Assembly (NCBI GenBank): GCA_963709185.1
Contig: CAVPVQ010000022.1
Span: 682,001 to 746,000 of the forward strand
Source of the DNA: Roseiarcus sp963709185
GTDB lineage: Bacteria > Pseudomonadota > Alphaproteobacteria > Rhizobiales > Beijerinckiaceae
Direction of reading: 5' to 3'
Length of the DNA stretch: 64,000 nt
Shown: one piece after another, positions 55,430 through 64,000 of the stretch
How the letters are laid out: every line of letters begins with the position of its first letter
Numbering within the stretch: position 1 is the first letter of the stretch
Made by a program: the position numbers and the translations under genes
The notes under the pieces: model-generated
Databases searched by the model: none
Told to the model about the DNA's origin: nothing
What the model saw: only the letters and a program-made list of their open reading frames with translations

Positions 55430-56848
55430 TCAATGCTCCGGCGTCGCCGGCAGCAGGCGAGTGATTGCATTGTCGGCGGCGATCGACCACAGGCGGCGCA
55501 GGAGGCCGTCCGCTTCCGCCGCGTCGACGGCGTTTCCATAGAGCGCCAGCGACCGGGCTTTGGCCTCGATCTCGTGGCGCGACAATGTATTGCCGGGATC
55601 GCCTCTGGGCTCCTCGACGCGGCTGTGCAGTCGGCGCCCATCGGCGGTCGTCACCGAGACCTTGCCGATCCAGCGCGCGGGATAGGCGGCGTCGACCTCC
55701 GGATCGAAGCGCATCTCGACGCGATCGAGGAACGCGCGCGCCAGCGCGTCGTCGACTAAGCCGTCAAATTCCGTCATTCCCGCGCGACGATGGCTGGCGA
55801 TCAGGGCAAGCGTCGCCGGCATCGAGAATTTCGCCTGGTGAACCGTCCGCGGATCTGTCACCGGACCGAGAACGTCGAGCGCGGCCTGATGAACATGCGC
55901 GGTGATTGTTTCGATGTCAGGCGGCTGGAGATCGCTCGCCTCGATCAGGCTCAGCAGCGCGTCGGCGGCCGGATGGGTGTGACGGCAGGACGCGTGGAAC
56001 TTGAACGAGGTCTCCTTGAGCGCCCAGCGCTGACCGAGCCGGTCGGTGAGCTTCGCGGGATCGGCGTCGGACGACATGCCAGCGGCCATGCCTTGCGCGC
56101 CTTCGAGGATGCGTTTGGCGCCGGTGAAGCCTTCCTTGGCGAGGAAGGCCGCCATCAATCCGTCGCCGGCCGCCTTGGCGGTGTGCAATTGCTTGGAATC
56201 GGCTGCGTCGCGTAGGAACTCCCAAAGGCCCGCCGCCTGGGTGCCCGCCGAGCCGATCGCATCGAGCATCGCCGGTTGGGCGAGGCCGAGCAGCCGCCCG
56301 GCGGCCACCGCGGCGGCGATGGCGCCCGCCGTGCCGGTGGTGTGGAATACGCGGTAGTGCGAGCGGCCGAGGAACTCGCCGACGCGGATGCCGACTTCAT
56401 ATCCAGCGACCGCGGCGGCGAGGAATTCGCGGCCCGACGCGCCGATGTGCTGGGCGGTCGCCAGGGCCGCGGGAAACACCACGGCGCCCGGATGAAACAC
56501 CGACCCGTTGTGAACGTCGTCCTGCTCGGAAATATGCGACGACGCGGCGTTCATCATCGCGGCGAACAGCGGCGACGTCATCTTGCGGCAGATCAGAATC
56601 TCGGCGCTTCCGGTGGCCGGCCCCATCGCGTCGACATAACGTTGCAAGGCGACGATCGCGGGTCGCCCGGCGCCGGAGAGCGCCGACCCGGTCCAGTCGA
56701 CGAAGAAATCGACACAGCGGTCCACGACATCAGCCGGGAGATGCTCGAAGCGAATACCGGCCGCGAACCCGGCGAGGTCGGCGCTTTCGCGGCCGGTGGC
56801 GTCGCGCATACGCGGATTTTTCTCGGGCGCTGCGCGACGTTCGTTCAC
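55430..56848 (-). CDS. MmgE/PrpD family protein
   Basis: A 472-residue member of the MmgE/PrpD family, which includes 2-methylcitrate dehydratase, cis-aconitate decarboxylase and iminodisuccinate epimerase, so substrate is a small di- or tricarboxylate or amino-acid derivative. SHISEQDDVHNGSVFHPGAVVFPAALA and the KFHASCRHTHPAADAL segment are typical. It is preceded by the M29 peptidase gene on the same strand (28 bp). The 160 bp to the GntR gene (55270-55429) carry only that gene's promoter. Confidence 0.82.
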   Translation of the reverse strand: MNERRAAPEKNPRMRDATGRESADLAGFAAGIRFEHLPADVVDRCVDFFVDWTGSALSGAGRPAIVALQRYVDAMGPATGSAEILICRKMTSPLFAAMMNAASSHISEQDDVHNGSVFHPGAVVFPAALATAQHIGASGREFLAAAVAGYEVGIRVGEFLGRSHYRVFHTTGTAGAIAAAVAAGRLLGLAQPAMLDAIGSAGTQAAGLWEFLRDAADSKQLHTAKAAGDGLMAAFLAKEGFTGAKRILEGAQGMAAGMSSDADPAKLTDRLGQRWALKETSFKFHASCRHTHPAADALLSLIEASDLQPPDIETITAHVHQAALDVLGPVTDPRTVHQAKFSMPATLALIASHRRAGMTEFDGLVDDALARAFLDRVEMRFDPEVDAAYPARWIGKVSVTTADGRRLHSRVEEPRGDPGNTLSRHEIEAKARSLALYGNAVDAAEADGLLRRLWSIAADNAITRLLPATPEH

Positions 56849-56876
56849 GGTCGCGGTCTCATGTCGAAGGCGCCCC

Positions 56877-58133
56877 TCATGCCCACTCGCCCTTGCGGAA
56901 CACTGGCGTACGGTGGCCGTCGGCGTGAACGCCGTCGATGTCGATGCTCTCCGAGCCGATCATCCAGTCGATGTGGATGAGGCTCTTGTTGCCGCCCCGC
57001 GCGGCGATCTGCTCGGGGCTGAGATGCGCGCCATCGAGGAAACACTTCGAATAGCACTGGCCGAGCGCGATGTGGCAGGCGGCGTTCTCGTCGAACAACG
57101 TGTTGAAGAACAGCAGCCCGCTCCTGGCGATCGGCGAGGAATTTGGCACCAGCGCCACCTCGCCGAGACGGCGCGCGCCCTCGTCGGTGTCCAGCACCTT
57201 GTTCAGCACCGCTTCGCCGCGGGCCGCCTTCGCCTCGACGATGCCTCCCGCCTCGAAGCGGACCGCGATGCCGTCGATCAGCGTGCCCTGGTAGGACAGC
57301 GGCTTGGTGCTGACGACATGCCCCTCCACCCGACGGGCGTGCGGCGTGGTGAAGACCTCCTCGGTTGGGATGTTCGGGTTGCAGGTGACGCCGTTCTTGG
57401 CGGTCGAGGCGCCGCCCTGCCACTCGTGGCCATCGGCGAGGCCGATCGTCAGGTCCGTGCCCGGCCCCGAGTAGTGCAGCGCCTCAAACTTCTGGCCGTT
57501 CAGCCATTCGGTCCGCTCGCGCAGCCGGGCGTTGTGCGCGGCCCACGCCGCCACCGGATCGTCCGCATCGATGCGCGAGGCGGCGAAAATCGCGTCGGCC
57601 AGCTTCGCCACCGCGATGTCTTCGCCATCGCTGGGAAACACCTGCTTCGCCCATGACGCGCCGGGATAGGCGACGATATTCCAGTTGATGTCGAAGCCGG
57701 CGATCTTTTCGAGCGCCGGTTGATAGGCGATGGAATTGGCCTTGTTGGCGCGCGCCACTTTGGCTGGGTCCTCGCCGGAAAGCAGCATCGGATTGTCGCC
57801 GACAATGGCCAGCCGGGCGGCGCCCGCGGCGAAGGCCTTGGCGACGCCGTCATAAAGCCAGCCGGCGGCGCGATCGTAGCTCTCGTCCGCCCCGAAGCGA
57901 TAGCGCGAAAGCGTGATCTCTTCGTCCGACAGGATCGGGACGACGAGGCCGGCGCCGGCCTTGTAGGCATGCTCGACAATCCGCCGCACCAGCGGCAGCG
58001 CCGTGACTGGGGCCGTCAGGAACAGGTCCTGTCCGGCCTTCAGATTCAACCCGACCTTGACCGCCACCTCGGCGAGCCTGTCGAGCTTCACCGGGTCGAT
58101 CGGTGGGGAGATGTTGCGTTGCTGAGCAGTCAT
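56877..58133 (-). CDS. M29-family aminopeptidase
   Basis: A 418-residue thermophilic-aminopeptidase-type (M29) metallopeptidase, with VALVPNSSPI, NTLFDENAACHIALGQCY and SLIHIDWMIGS carrying the metal-ligand Glu/His/Asp residues, and GSGPGTDLTIGL-like GPGTDLTIGL. Standard length. Family members release N-terminal amino acids, but the fold is also shared by ring-cleaving NicX-type dioxygenases, so a non-peptide substrate is possible here. It lies 28 bp upstream of the PrpD gene, in a catabolic setting. Confidence 0.83.
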   Translation of the reverse strand: MTAQQRNISPPIDPVKLDRLAEVAVKVGLNLKAGQDLFLTAPVTALPLVRRIVEHAYKAGAGLVVPILSDEEITLSRYRFGADESYDRAAGWLYDGVAKAFAAGAARLAIVGDNPMLLSGEDPAKVARANKANSIAYQPALEKIAGFDINWNIVAYPGASWAKQVFPSDGEDIAVAKLADAIFAASRIDADDPVAAWAAHNARLRERTEWLNGQKFEALHYSGPGTDLTIGLADGHEWQGGASTAKNGVTCNPNIPTEEVFTTPHARRVEGHVVSTKPLSYQGTLIDGIAVRFEAGGIVEAKAARGEAVLNKVLDTDEGARRLGEVALVPNSSPIARSGLLFFNTLFDENAACHIALGQCYSKCFLDGAHLSPEQIAARGGNKSLIHIDWMIGSESIDIDGVHADGHRTPVFRKGEWA

Positions 58134-58256
58134 GGGAATCCAGCCCGAAAGGTTTGATTGTCGATGCGCAATTGCGTTGGCGATTCATATTACGAAGGTC
58201 CGGCGCGGTCACCTGCGCCTGCCGGCGGCGTTATGACCGGAGGCCGACTCGGCAGC

Positions 58257-59081
58257 TCAGGAAATCGCGCTCCGCGGCTTCGGCGCGACGTCGAGACGCA
58301 CGGCGACGCCCTCAAGGTCGGGACGCGGCGACGGATAGAGCCGCATCACCAGGGGATCATGCCCCGGCACGATATGCTCGGCGCTTGGCGCCACCGCGCG
58401 CAGCTTGTCGTAGCCTTCCAGCGTGTCGCCGATATGGAAGGTCGTGGTGAACGGCCGGCCGCTTTCCATGTTCTCGTAGTAATGGGTGACGTCAGAAGCC
58501 AGCACCACCCAGCCGCGCTCGGTATGGACGCTGACGAACTGCAGCCCCGCCGAGTGCCCCCCCGCCAGATGCAGACGCAGGCCCGGCGCCAGTTCCGCGT
58601 CCCCGCTATGGAACACCACGCGCCCGCGATAGTTGAGCCGCACCATGCCGACGACGTCCTCGACCTCGAAGGCGTGCGACAGGAAGGGATGGCGCATGTA
58701 TTTGCCCGTGGCGTAGGCAAGTTCGGGCTCCTGCAGGTGAAACCGCGCCTTGGGAAACCGGTCGAAATTGCCGACGTGGTCGTAGTGGAGATGGGTGAGG
58801 ATGACGTCCTCGACGTCCTCGGCGCGGATGTCGAAGAGCGCGAGCGCCTCGACGGGATTGCGCAGATAGGTGCGCTTGCGGCGCGCCGACACCTCCGCGG
58901 TGAAGCCGCAATCGATGACGAACCGCCGCTGGGGGCCAATCGCCAGCCAGCAGAAGTAATCCATCGGCATCGGCCCGTCATGGGGATCGCCGCCGATGAA
59001 ATTGTCCTGCCGCCGACCTTCGCGGGTGGCGTAGCGGATCGCGTAGACCTGATAGTTCGGCGGGCGCGCGGCGTCAGTCAT
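58257..59081 (-). CDS. Metallo-beta-lactamase-fold hydrolase (lactonase-like)
   Basis: A 274-residue MBL protein with THLHYDHVGN (H-x-H-x-D-H) as the dinuclear zinc motif, later metal ligands in GGHSAGLQ and ASDVTHYYEN, and HIVPGHDP near the end. The layout resembles AttM/AiiA-type N-acyl-homoserine lactonases and related lactonases, but neighbours suggest hydrolysis of a catabolic lactone or cyclic imide. It is 123 bp upstream of the M29 gene and 43 bp downstream of the second PrpD gene, probably in one operon. Confidence 0.8.
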   Translation of the reverse strand: MTDAARPPNYQVYAIRYATREGRRQDNFIGGDPHDGPMPMDYFCWLAIGPQRRFVIDCGFTAEVSARRKRTYLRNPVEALALFDIRAEDVEDVILTHLHYDHVGNFDRFPKARFHLQEPELAYATGKYMRHPFLSHAFEVEDVVGMVRLNYRGRVVFHSGDAELAPGLRLHLAGGHSAGLQFVSVHTERGWVVLASDVTHYYENMESGRPFTTTFHIGDTLEGYDKLRAVAPSAEHIVPGHDPLVMRLYPSPRPDLEGVAVRLDVAPKPRSAIS

Positions 59082-59124
59082 GGCGCTGCGCCAGCTTCAC
59101 ATTCGGCAGGCGACTGCCCATCGC

Positions 59125-60534
59125 CTACGCCCTTCGCGCCTGGACGGCTGGCGCGTTGGTCAGGCGCATCAGCGCGCCGACGTCGTCGCTCTCTTCGAGA
59201 TCGTCGACCGCCGCCTCGAGCGCGCGCGCCGCGGCGGCGCCAAGCACCGCCGACGCCGCGCTGTGGAAGCGGCGGCGAACGAGATCGACGTCCGCCGGGA
59301 TGACGTTGGCGAGCCGCCGCGAGAGGACCTGCCCGTCGTTTAGCCGGATGGTCACCTCGCCGCCTTGCTTGCCGGGGAACGCGGCGGTGAAGTCGTCCCG
59401 CGCCTCCACCTTGATTTTGGCGGCGAGCGCCAGCAGCGCCGCATCATCGAGATTGCGATAGCTCGCCTCGGTCACCGCGCCGCTCAGTAGTGCGCTGGCG
59501 ACGGCGTAATGAATGCTCATCTTGGCCTGCAGCACGCGGGCGAACGGTCCGGGATAGTCGCAGCCCGGATAGTCCCTTGCGGCGCGCGAGACGCCGACGT
59601 CCACCGAAACGATCGCCCGAGGGTCGATGCGCGCCTCTTTCGCCAGCGCGACGGCGGCGAGGCAGGGCGTCTGGGCGAAGTTGCACACCGGAACCGGCTT
59701 GAAGAAGACCGAGATGATCTCCGGCTCCCCGTCGAACAGGCGAACATCGGGGGCGCGATGGTCGGGGCGATACGCCGTCAGCAATCCCGCTTCGCCGTCG
59801 AGCGCCTTTTCGGACCCGTGCGCGCCGAGCGCGGCGAGCTGGGCGGCCATCAGTCCGTTGCGGGCCGCAATGCCGGCCTCGAAGAACATTTCGTCGGCGC
59901 CGGTATGCGGCCACTGGTTCTGCCCGCCGACCATGTTGGCCGCCAGCGACAGCGCGCTGGCGGTCGCCGCTTGGTCGAGACCGAGCAGGCGGCTGCAGGC
60001 CGCCGCGCCGGCCAGCGGACCGGTGAACCCGGTCGGGCGGAAGGTGCGGGCGAATTCCGGGGTGACCAGCGCGCGGCCGATGCGGCCGCCGACTTCATAG
60101 CCGACGACGGCGGCGGCCGCGAAGCTGCGTCCGTCGATGCGACGCTGCTGCGCCAGCGCCAGCAGCGGCGGCAGCACGACGATGCCGAGGTGGCTGACGC
60201 TGCCGGTGTGCATGTCCTCGCGCACCAGCCCATGACCGGCGACGCTGTTAGCGAACGCCGCGTCGCCGGCCGGCGCAGTGATGGTCGTCCCGACGATCGA
60301 GCATGGACCCGCGCCGGCTGTCGCAAGCGCAGCCGCCTGCCTCGCCCAGGGAAGCGAATGGGCCTCGAACGCGCAGGCGAGGAAGTCGAGCAGGCAGAGC
60401 CTCAGCTTTTCGCGCGCCGTCGCCGAAATGTCCTCGACGCGTTTGGCGACGAGCGCGGCGGCGAGGCGGCCGGCGAGCGGGCGATCAGCGGTCGGCGGCG
60501 CTTCAGCATGCGCCAGGGCGGCGGAACTCGGCAT
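59125..60534 (-). CDS. Second MmgE/PrpD family protein
   Basis: A 469-residue MmgE/PrpD protein, clearly different from the one at 55430-56848 (for example HGLVREDMHTGSVSHLGIVVLPPLLALAQ and FFKPVPVCNFAQTPC). Two divergent paralogues in one cluster suggest two successive steps or stereo-specific isomerisation/dehydration. ATG 60534 (MPSSAALAHAEA) is preceded by GGGAGGTCC. It is directly downstream of the LysR gene on the same strand. Confidence 0.82.
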   Translation of the reverse strand: MPSSAALAHAEAPPTADRPLAGRLAAALVAKRVEDISATAREKLRLCLLDFLACAFEAHSLPWARQAAALATAGAGPCSIVGTTITAPAGDAAFANSVAGHGLVREDMHTGSVSHLGIVVLPPLLALAQQRRIDGRSFAAAAVVGYEVGGRIGRALVTPEFARTFRPTGFTGPLAGAAACSRLLGLDQAATASALSLAANMVGGQNQWPHTGADEMFFEAGIAARNGLMAAQLAALGAHGSEKALDGEAGLLTAYRPDHRAPDVRLFDGEPEIISVFFKPVPVCNFAQTPCLAAVALAKEARIDPRAIVSVDVGVSRAARDYPGCDYPGPFARVLQAKMSIHYAVASALLSGAVTEASYRNLDDAALLALAAKIKVEARDDFTAAFPGKQGGEVTIRLNDGQVLSRRLANVIPADVDLVRRRFHSAASAVLGAAAARALEAAVDDLEESDDVGALMRLTNAPAVQARRA

Positions 60535-60622
60535 CAGGACCTCCCAAAATGGGCTTCGTCGGGTCGTTCCCGACTCTCACTCTCGCCTTGCGCGATTGGC
60601 GAGTCATTTTTCCGTGCACGGA

Positions 60623-61540
60623 TCACGGGCGTTGGTCGTTGCCGCGAAGAATGGTCTGGACCTCTTCGCGGATCAGCCGCGCGACGAGGCGCGTCGCGAC
60701 GCTCATCGGCCGCTGCGTCGAGGTCGCCAGCAGCAGCTCGCGCTTGAGGGTCGGGTTGGTGAGCGTCCAGCTCCGGATGCGGCCGGCGTTCAACAGATGT
60801 TTGACGGCGCCCTCGGACAGCACGGTATAGCCGACGCCGCGCTCGACGAGACTGAGCGTCGAGGGCATTGCGTCGACCTCGAAAGCGATGCGGGCGACGA
60901 CCCCGAGCTTCTCGAGTTCGCCGTCGATCAGCACCCTCAGGCCGTGCGGCCGGGCCGGCAGGATGACCGGAATCTCGGCGAGCCGCTCCGTGGCCACGCT
61001 GTCGCCGCCGAGCCCCGCGGGATCGCTGACCGCGCCCAGGAGGATCAGTTCGTCGGACAGCAGCGGCTCGGTGGCGAGCGTCGACAAGCGCGGCGCCTGA
61101 TAGACGATGCCGATGTCGACGCGCCCGGTCGACAGCCATTCCGCGACATGGCCGCTGAAGCCCTCAGCCAGATGGAGCAGGATGTCGGGAAAGACTTCGC
61201 GGCAGCGCAACACCAGCGGCCCGGTCAGCATCCAGCCGATCGACGGCGGCATGGCGATGGCGACCCGTCCCTTGGGCACTGCGCGCAGCGAACCGATCTC
61301 CAGGCGGGCCTTGCCGACCAGGCTGACGACGCCCTGGGCGTAAGTCTCCAGAAGCTTGCCGGCTTCCGAGAGCACCACGCCGCGGCCATTGCGATAGAGC
61401 AGTTCGACGCCGAGGTCGGATTCGAGAAGCTTGATCTGACGGCTGAGAATGGGCTGGGCGACCGACAATCGCACCGCCGCCTTCGAGAAACTCCCGGACT
61501 CGGCGACTCCAAGAAAGTAACTGAGCTGCTTCAATTCCAT
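60623..61540 (-). CDS. LysR-family transcriptional regulator
   Basis: A 305-residue LysR regulator. The winged helix-turn-helix is residues 1-60 (MELKQLSYFLGVAESGSFSK), and the periplasmic-binding-protein-like effector domain is about 90-295. ATG 61540 is chosen by family N-terminus; the frame is open far upstream without similarity. Because it points in the same direction as both flanking gene sets, its promoter is in the 95-bp gap to the aldehyde dehydrogenase gene. It probably controls the downstream PrpD-MBL-M29 genes; the effector is unknown. Confidence 0.86.
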   Translation of the reverse strand: MELKQLSYFLGVAESGSFSKAAVRLSVAQPILSRQIKLLESDLGVELLYRNGRGVVLSEAGKLLETYAQGVVSLVGKARLEIGSLRAVPKGRVAIAMPPSIGWMLTGPLVLRCREVFPDILLHLAEGFSGHVAEWLSTGRVDIGIVYQAPRLSTLATEPLLSDELILLGAVSDPAGLGGDSVATERLAEIPVILPARPHGLRVLIDGELEKLGVVARIAFEVDAMPSTLSLVERGVGYTVLSEGAVKHLLNAGRIRSWTLTNPTLKRELLLATSTQRPMSVATRLVARLIREEVQTILRGNDQRP

Positions 61541-61635
61541 ACAAAAATGCCCTGAGCCGGCGGGGCTCGGCGTTCGAGCAATTGAATATGGAAGGTTATC
61601 AACCATGGTCGGGGTCTGCAACGGTGCGCCCGCCG

Positions 61636-63114
61636 CTAGCGCTGGACGAAGGGATTGGCGACCTCGCCGACCGTATCGATCCACACGCTCTTTTCCTGGA
61701 GATATTCGCGAATCGCCGTCAGGCCGCTCTCGCGCCCGATGCCGGAGCGCTTGTAGCCGCCGAACGGCGACAGAAAGCTGATCGCCCGATAGGTGTTGAC
61801 CCAAACCGTGCCGGCTTCCAGCCGTTGCGCCATGGTGAAGGCCGTGCCGATGTTTTGCGTCCATACGCCGGCGGCGAGCCCGTACTGGGTGTCGTTGGCG
61901 ATCTGGATCGCTTCCTCGGCGTCATCGAAGGCGATCACCGACAGAACCGGGCCGAACACTTCCTCCTGGGCGATCCGCATCGTCGGTTTGACGCCGACGA
62001 ACACGGTCGGCTCGACGAACCAGCCATTGCCGCATTCGGGGCGGGTCGCCGCGCCGCCGCCAAGCACGCATTCGGCGCCTTCGTTCCTGGCGATATCGAT
62101 GTAGCCCAGCACCTTCTTGTATTGCGGCTGGGTGGTCACTGGTCCGACCTGGGTGGTGTCGAGCAGCGGGTCGCCCATCCGCGCGGTGCGCCCGAGGGCG
62201 ACCAGCCGATCGACGAACTCGTCGTGAATCGAGCGATGGATCAGCGCCCGCGAGCCAGCGATGCAGGTCTGGCCCGTCGCGGCGAAAATGCCGGACACGA
62301 CGCCCTTGACGGCGTTGTCGAGCACGGCGTCCTTGAACACGATGTTGGCCGATTTGCCGCCGAGCTCCAGGGTGACCGGCTTGATCGACCGGGCGGCCAG
62401 TTCGTAGACGCTCTGTCCGGTGCGGTCGCCGCCGGTGAAGGCGATCTTGGCGACCTGCGGGTGCGAAACCAGCCGCTCGCCGATCTCCGAGCCAAAACCG
62501 GTGACGATGTTGACGACGCCGGGCGGGAAGCCGGCCTTCTCGAACAGCTTGCCGAATTCCAGCGCCGAGACCGATGAGAACTCGGACGGTTTCCAGACGA
62601 TTGTGTTTCCGGCGGCCAGCGCCGGAGCGAGCTTCCAGGTCGCCAGCATCAGCGGCGAATTCCACGGCGTGATCGCCGCGACGACGCCCAGCGGCTCCTC
62701 GCGCGTGAAGTTGACCATGCCCGGCTTGTCGATCGGGATCACGCGCCCTTCGATCTTGTCGGCGAGCCCGCCGAAATAGTTGAACCACTGCGGGATATAG
62801 CGCAGTTGCGTCCGCATCTCGGTGATCAGCTTGCCGTTGTCGCGGGTCTCGATCTCGGCGAGTCGGTCGGCCTCGATCGCAATCAGATCGGCGAGCCGGC
62901 GCAACAGCGCGCCGCGCGCGGTCGCGCTGATCTGACTCCAGGCCGGCGCGCGGAAAGCCTTGCGCGCCGCCTCGACCGCGCGGTCGACGTCGGCCGCCGC
63001 GGCGCGGGGCGCCAGCGCCCATGCAGCGCCGAGGAACGGGTTGTCGCTTTCGAAGGTCTCGCCGCTCGCGGCGTCAACCCATTCGCCGCCGATCAGCATT
63101 CTGTATCGATTCAT
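61636..63114 (-). CDS. NAD(P)-dependent aldehyde dehydrogenase
   Basis: A 492-residue ALDH. The catalytic Cys is in GQTCIAGSR, the general-base Glu in LELGGKSANIV, and the C-terminal GGYKRSGIGRESG is conserved. It oxidises an aldehyde, possibly a semialdehyde, to the acid. ATG 63114 (MNRYRMLIGGEW) with GGAG upstream is chosen over an in-frame GTG/ATG at 63135. It lies 32 bp downstream of the CMD-family gene in an operon that continues out of the window. Confidence 0.9.
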   Translation of the reverse strand: MNRYRMLIGGEWVDAASGETFESDNPFLGAAWALAPRAAAADVDRAVEAARKAFRAPAWSQISATARGALLRRLADLIAIEADRLAEIETRDNGKLITEMRTQLRYIPQWFNYFGGLADKIEGRVIPIDKPGMVNFTREEPLGVVAAITPWNSPLMLATWKLAPALAAGNTIVWKPSEFSSVSALEFGKLFEKAGFPPGVVNIVTGFGSEIGERLVSHPQVAKIAFTGGDRTGQSVYELAARSIKPVTLELGGKSANIVFKDAVLDNAVKGVVSGIFAATGQTCIAGSRALIHRSIHDEFVDRLVALGRTARMGDPLLDTTQVGPVTTQPQYKKVLGYIDIARNEGAECVLGGGAATRPECGNGWFVEPTVFVGVKPTMRIAQEEVFGPVLSVIAFDDAEEAIQIANDTQYGLAAGVWTQNIGTAFTMAQRLEAGTVWVNTYRAISFLSPFGGYKRSGIGRESGLTAIREYLQEKSVWIDTVGEVANPFVQR

Positions 63115-63146
63115 GACGGCGCTCCGCGCGTGCAAGACGGCCAGCC

Positions 63147-63530
63147 TCAGGCGCCTTTTTCGACTTCCGCAAACGCTTCACGCGCGATGCGGAACGAGTC
63201 AACGCCGGCCGGGATGCCGGCGTAGATCGCGACCTGCATGAACACTTCGCGGATCTCGTCCTTGGTGACGCCGTTCTTCAACGCGCCCTTGACGTGCATC
63301 TTGAGCTCGTGCGGGCGGTTGAGACAACTGATCATCGCGAGGTTCAACATGCTGCGGGTCTTGTGAGACAGCCCCTCGCGACCCCAGACCGCGCCCCAGC
63401 AATATTCGGTGGTCAATTCCTGCATCGGTCGGTTGAAATCGTCGGCCGAGGCGAACGACTTCTCGACGAACTCGGCTCCCAGCACCTGCTTGCGAATCGC
63501 AAGGCCGCGATCAAAGACTTCCTTGCTCAT
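63147..63530 (-). CDS. Carboxymuconolactone decarboxylase family protein
   Basis: A 127-residue CMD-family protein with the EYCWGAVWGREGL segment and conserved NRPHELKMHVKGALKNGVTKDEIRE. It resembles PcaC (4-carboxymuconolactone decarboxylase) in length, and lacks the CxxC of the AhpD redox branch. No other protocatechuate gene is near, so the substrate may differ. ATG 63530 has GGAGAA upstream. It sits between the dehydrogenase at the window edge and the aldehyde dehydrogenase. Confidence 0.82.
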   Translation of the reverse strand: MSKEVFDRGLAIRKQVLGAEFVEKSFASADDFNRPMQELTTEYCWGAVWGREGLSHKTRSMLNLAMISCLNRPHELKMHVKGALKNGVTKDEIREVFMQVAIYAGIPAGVDSFRIAREAFAEVEKGA

Positions 63531-63601
63531 GGCGTTCTCCTGTTGTTGCCGACGGTCCGGCGGTCGAGGCCCGACGCGTCGCTGCGAAAACTGTCGAAGG
63601 G

Positions 63602-64000
63602 TCAGCCTTTGACCTCGACGCCCGCCCATTCTTCCACAACGCGGGTGATCGAAGTGAAGTCGGACGTCGGGCCGAATTTCGCGTTGGTCACCGCGAGCAT
63701 CTGTCGCACCGCGGCGCCGACGACCATCGGAACGCCGAGGGCTTCGGCCTCGTCGACGCAAAGCCGCACGTCCTTGTAGGACAGTCCTGTCGCAAAGCCG
63801 AAGTCGAAGGTGCGTGTGAGGATGGAGCGAGGGAACTTGTCCTGCGTCGCGCTGTTGCGCCCGCTCCCCGCGTTGATGATGTCGAGCATCACCTTGGGGT
63901 CGATGCCCGCCTTGACACCCATCACCAGCGCTTCCGACGAGATCACCAGGGCGGCCGCGGCGAGCAGATTGTTGCCGAGCTTGGCGACCTGGGCGAGGCC
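63602..64000 (-). CDS. 3-hydroxyisobutyrate/6-phosphogluconate dehydrogenase-type NAD(P) oxidoreductase (5' end outside window)
   Basis: The C-terminal 132 residues of a beta-hydroxyacid dehydrogenase. The frame is open to the last base of the window and reads GLAQVAKLGNNLLAAA, containing the catalytic lysine of the family (K in G-x2-K-x3-N). It continues with VMLDIINAGSGRNSAT and DFGFATGLSYKDV. The N-terminal Rossmann domain lies beyond the window. With the aldehyde dehydrogenase it could oxidise a hydroxyacid to a semialdehyde and on to the acid. Confidence 0.87.
   Translation of the reverse strand, partial: GLAQVAKLGNNLLAAAALVISSEALVMGVKAGIDPKVMLDIINAGSGRNSATQDKFPRSILTRTFDFGFATGLSYKDVRLCVDEAEALGVPMVVGAAVRQMLAVTNAKFGPTSDFTSITRVVEEWAGVEVKG

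Noticed and set aside
1..64000. CRISPR arrays, tRNA or rRNA genes, prophage genes, replication origin
   Set aside because: I saw no regularly spaced repeats, tRNA-like cloverleaf ends, ribosomal RNA sequence or phage structural genes in the window.

Overview
The window reads as a GC-rich alphaproteobacterial chromosome, most likely Hyphomicrobiales (rhizobial or methylotroph-like). This rests on the FixL/FixK-type oxygen control, the complete cbb3 oxidase operon and its assembly genes, the FixK/FNR 'anaeroboxes' (TTGA[T/C]-N4-[A/G]TCAA) and a class I PHA synthase. I cannot name a genus from sequence alone. Almost every base in genes is coding. Visible decay consists of a frameshifted MFS gene, a collapsed hemA copy, an IS630 remnant and a single frameshift in an allophanate hydrolase gene.

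Left two thirds (about 1-42.7 kb) are a low-oxygen survival island. In order it holds a partial NRAMP metal transporter, a degenerate lipoyl-like protein, universal stress proteins, a BON-domain protein, a three-gene RbbA-type ABC exporter, and an oxygen-signalling hub. The hub is a haem-PAS hybrid kinase with the FixL His/Arg pair, a FixK-type CRP/FNR regulator and a divergent OmpR-type response regulator. Next come ccoNOQP-GHIS followed by a CcoA-like copper importer, a zinc alcohol dehydrogenase, hemN, a small conserved hypothetical, an APH/AAA kinase fusion and a CBS-BON plus Usp pair. The island ends with a carbon/energy module: PHA synthase, MaoC-phosphotransacetylase fusion, acetate kinase and phosphoketolase. 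I find eight full matches and one near match to the FixK/FNR box, all in intergenic regions and nearly all 50-125 bp (up to about 220 bp) upstream of these units. The coherent reading is a FixL/FixK-controlled programme: high-affinity respiration with copper and haem supply, oxygen-independent haem synthesis, ATP from acetyl phosphate, PHA storage, and stress proteins.

An IS630-family transposase remnant (about 43.0-43.7 kb) separates this island from a second, functionally different cluster (43.9 kb to the end), where I found no FixK boxes. That cluster encodes an ammonium channel, carbamate kinase, the three subunits related to oxamate carbamoyltransferase AllF/AllG/AllH (FdrA, DUF1116, DUF2877), allophanate hydrolase, a biuret-hydrolase-like cysteine hydrolase, an NCS2-like nucleobase permease and a GntR regulator. 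After these come two MmgE/PrpD proteins, an M29 aminopeptidase, a metallo-beta-lactamase-fold hydrolase, a LysR regulator, an aldehyde dehydrogenase, a carboxymuconolactone-decarboxylase-like protein and a partial hydroxyacid dehydrogenase. The first half looks like a route for importing and dismantling a cyclic or linear ureide, recovering ATP through carbamoyl phosphate and releasing ammonia. The second half probably handles a carbon skeleton. The substrate is unknown, and this cluster is the best candidate in the window for an undescribed pathway.
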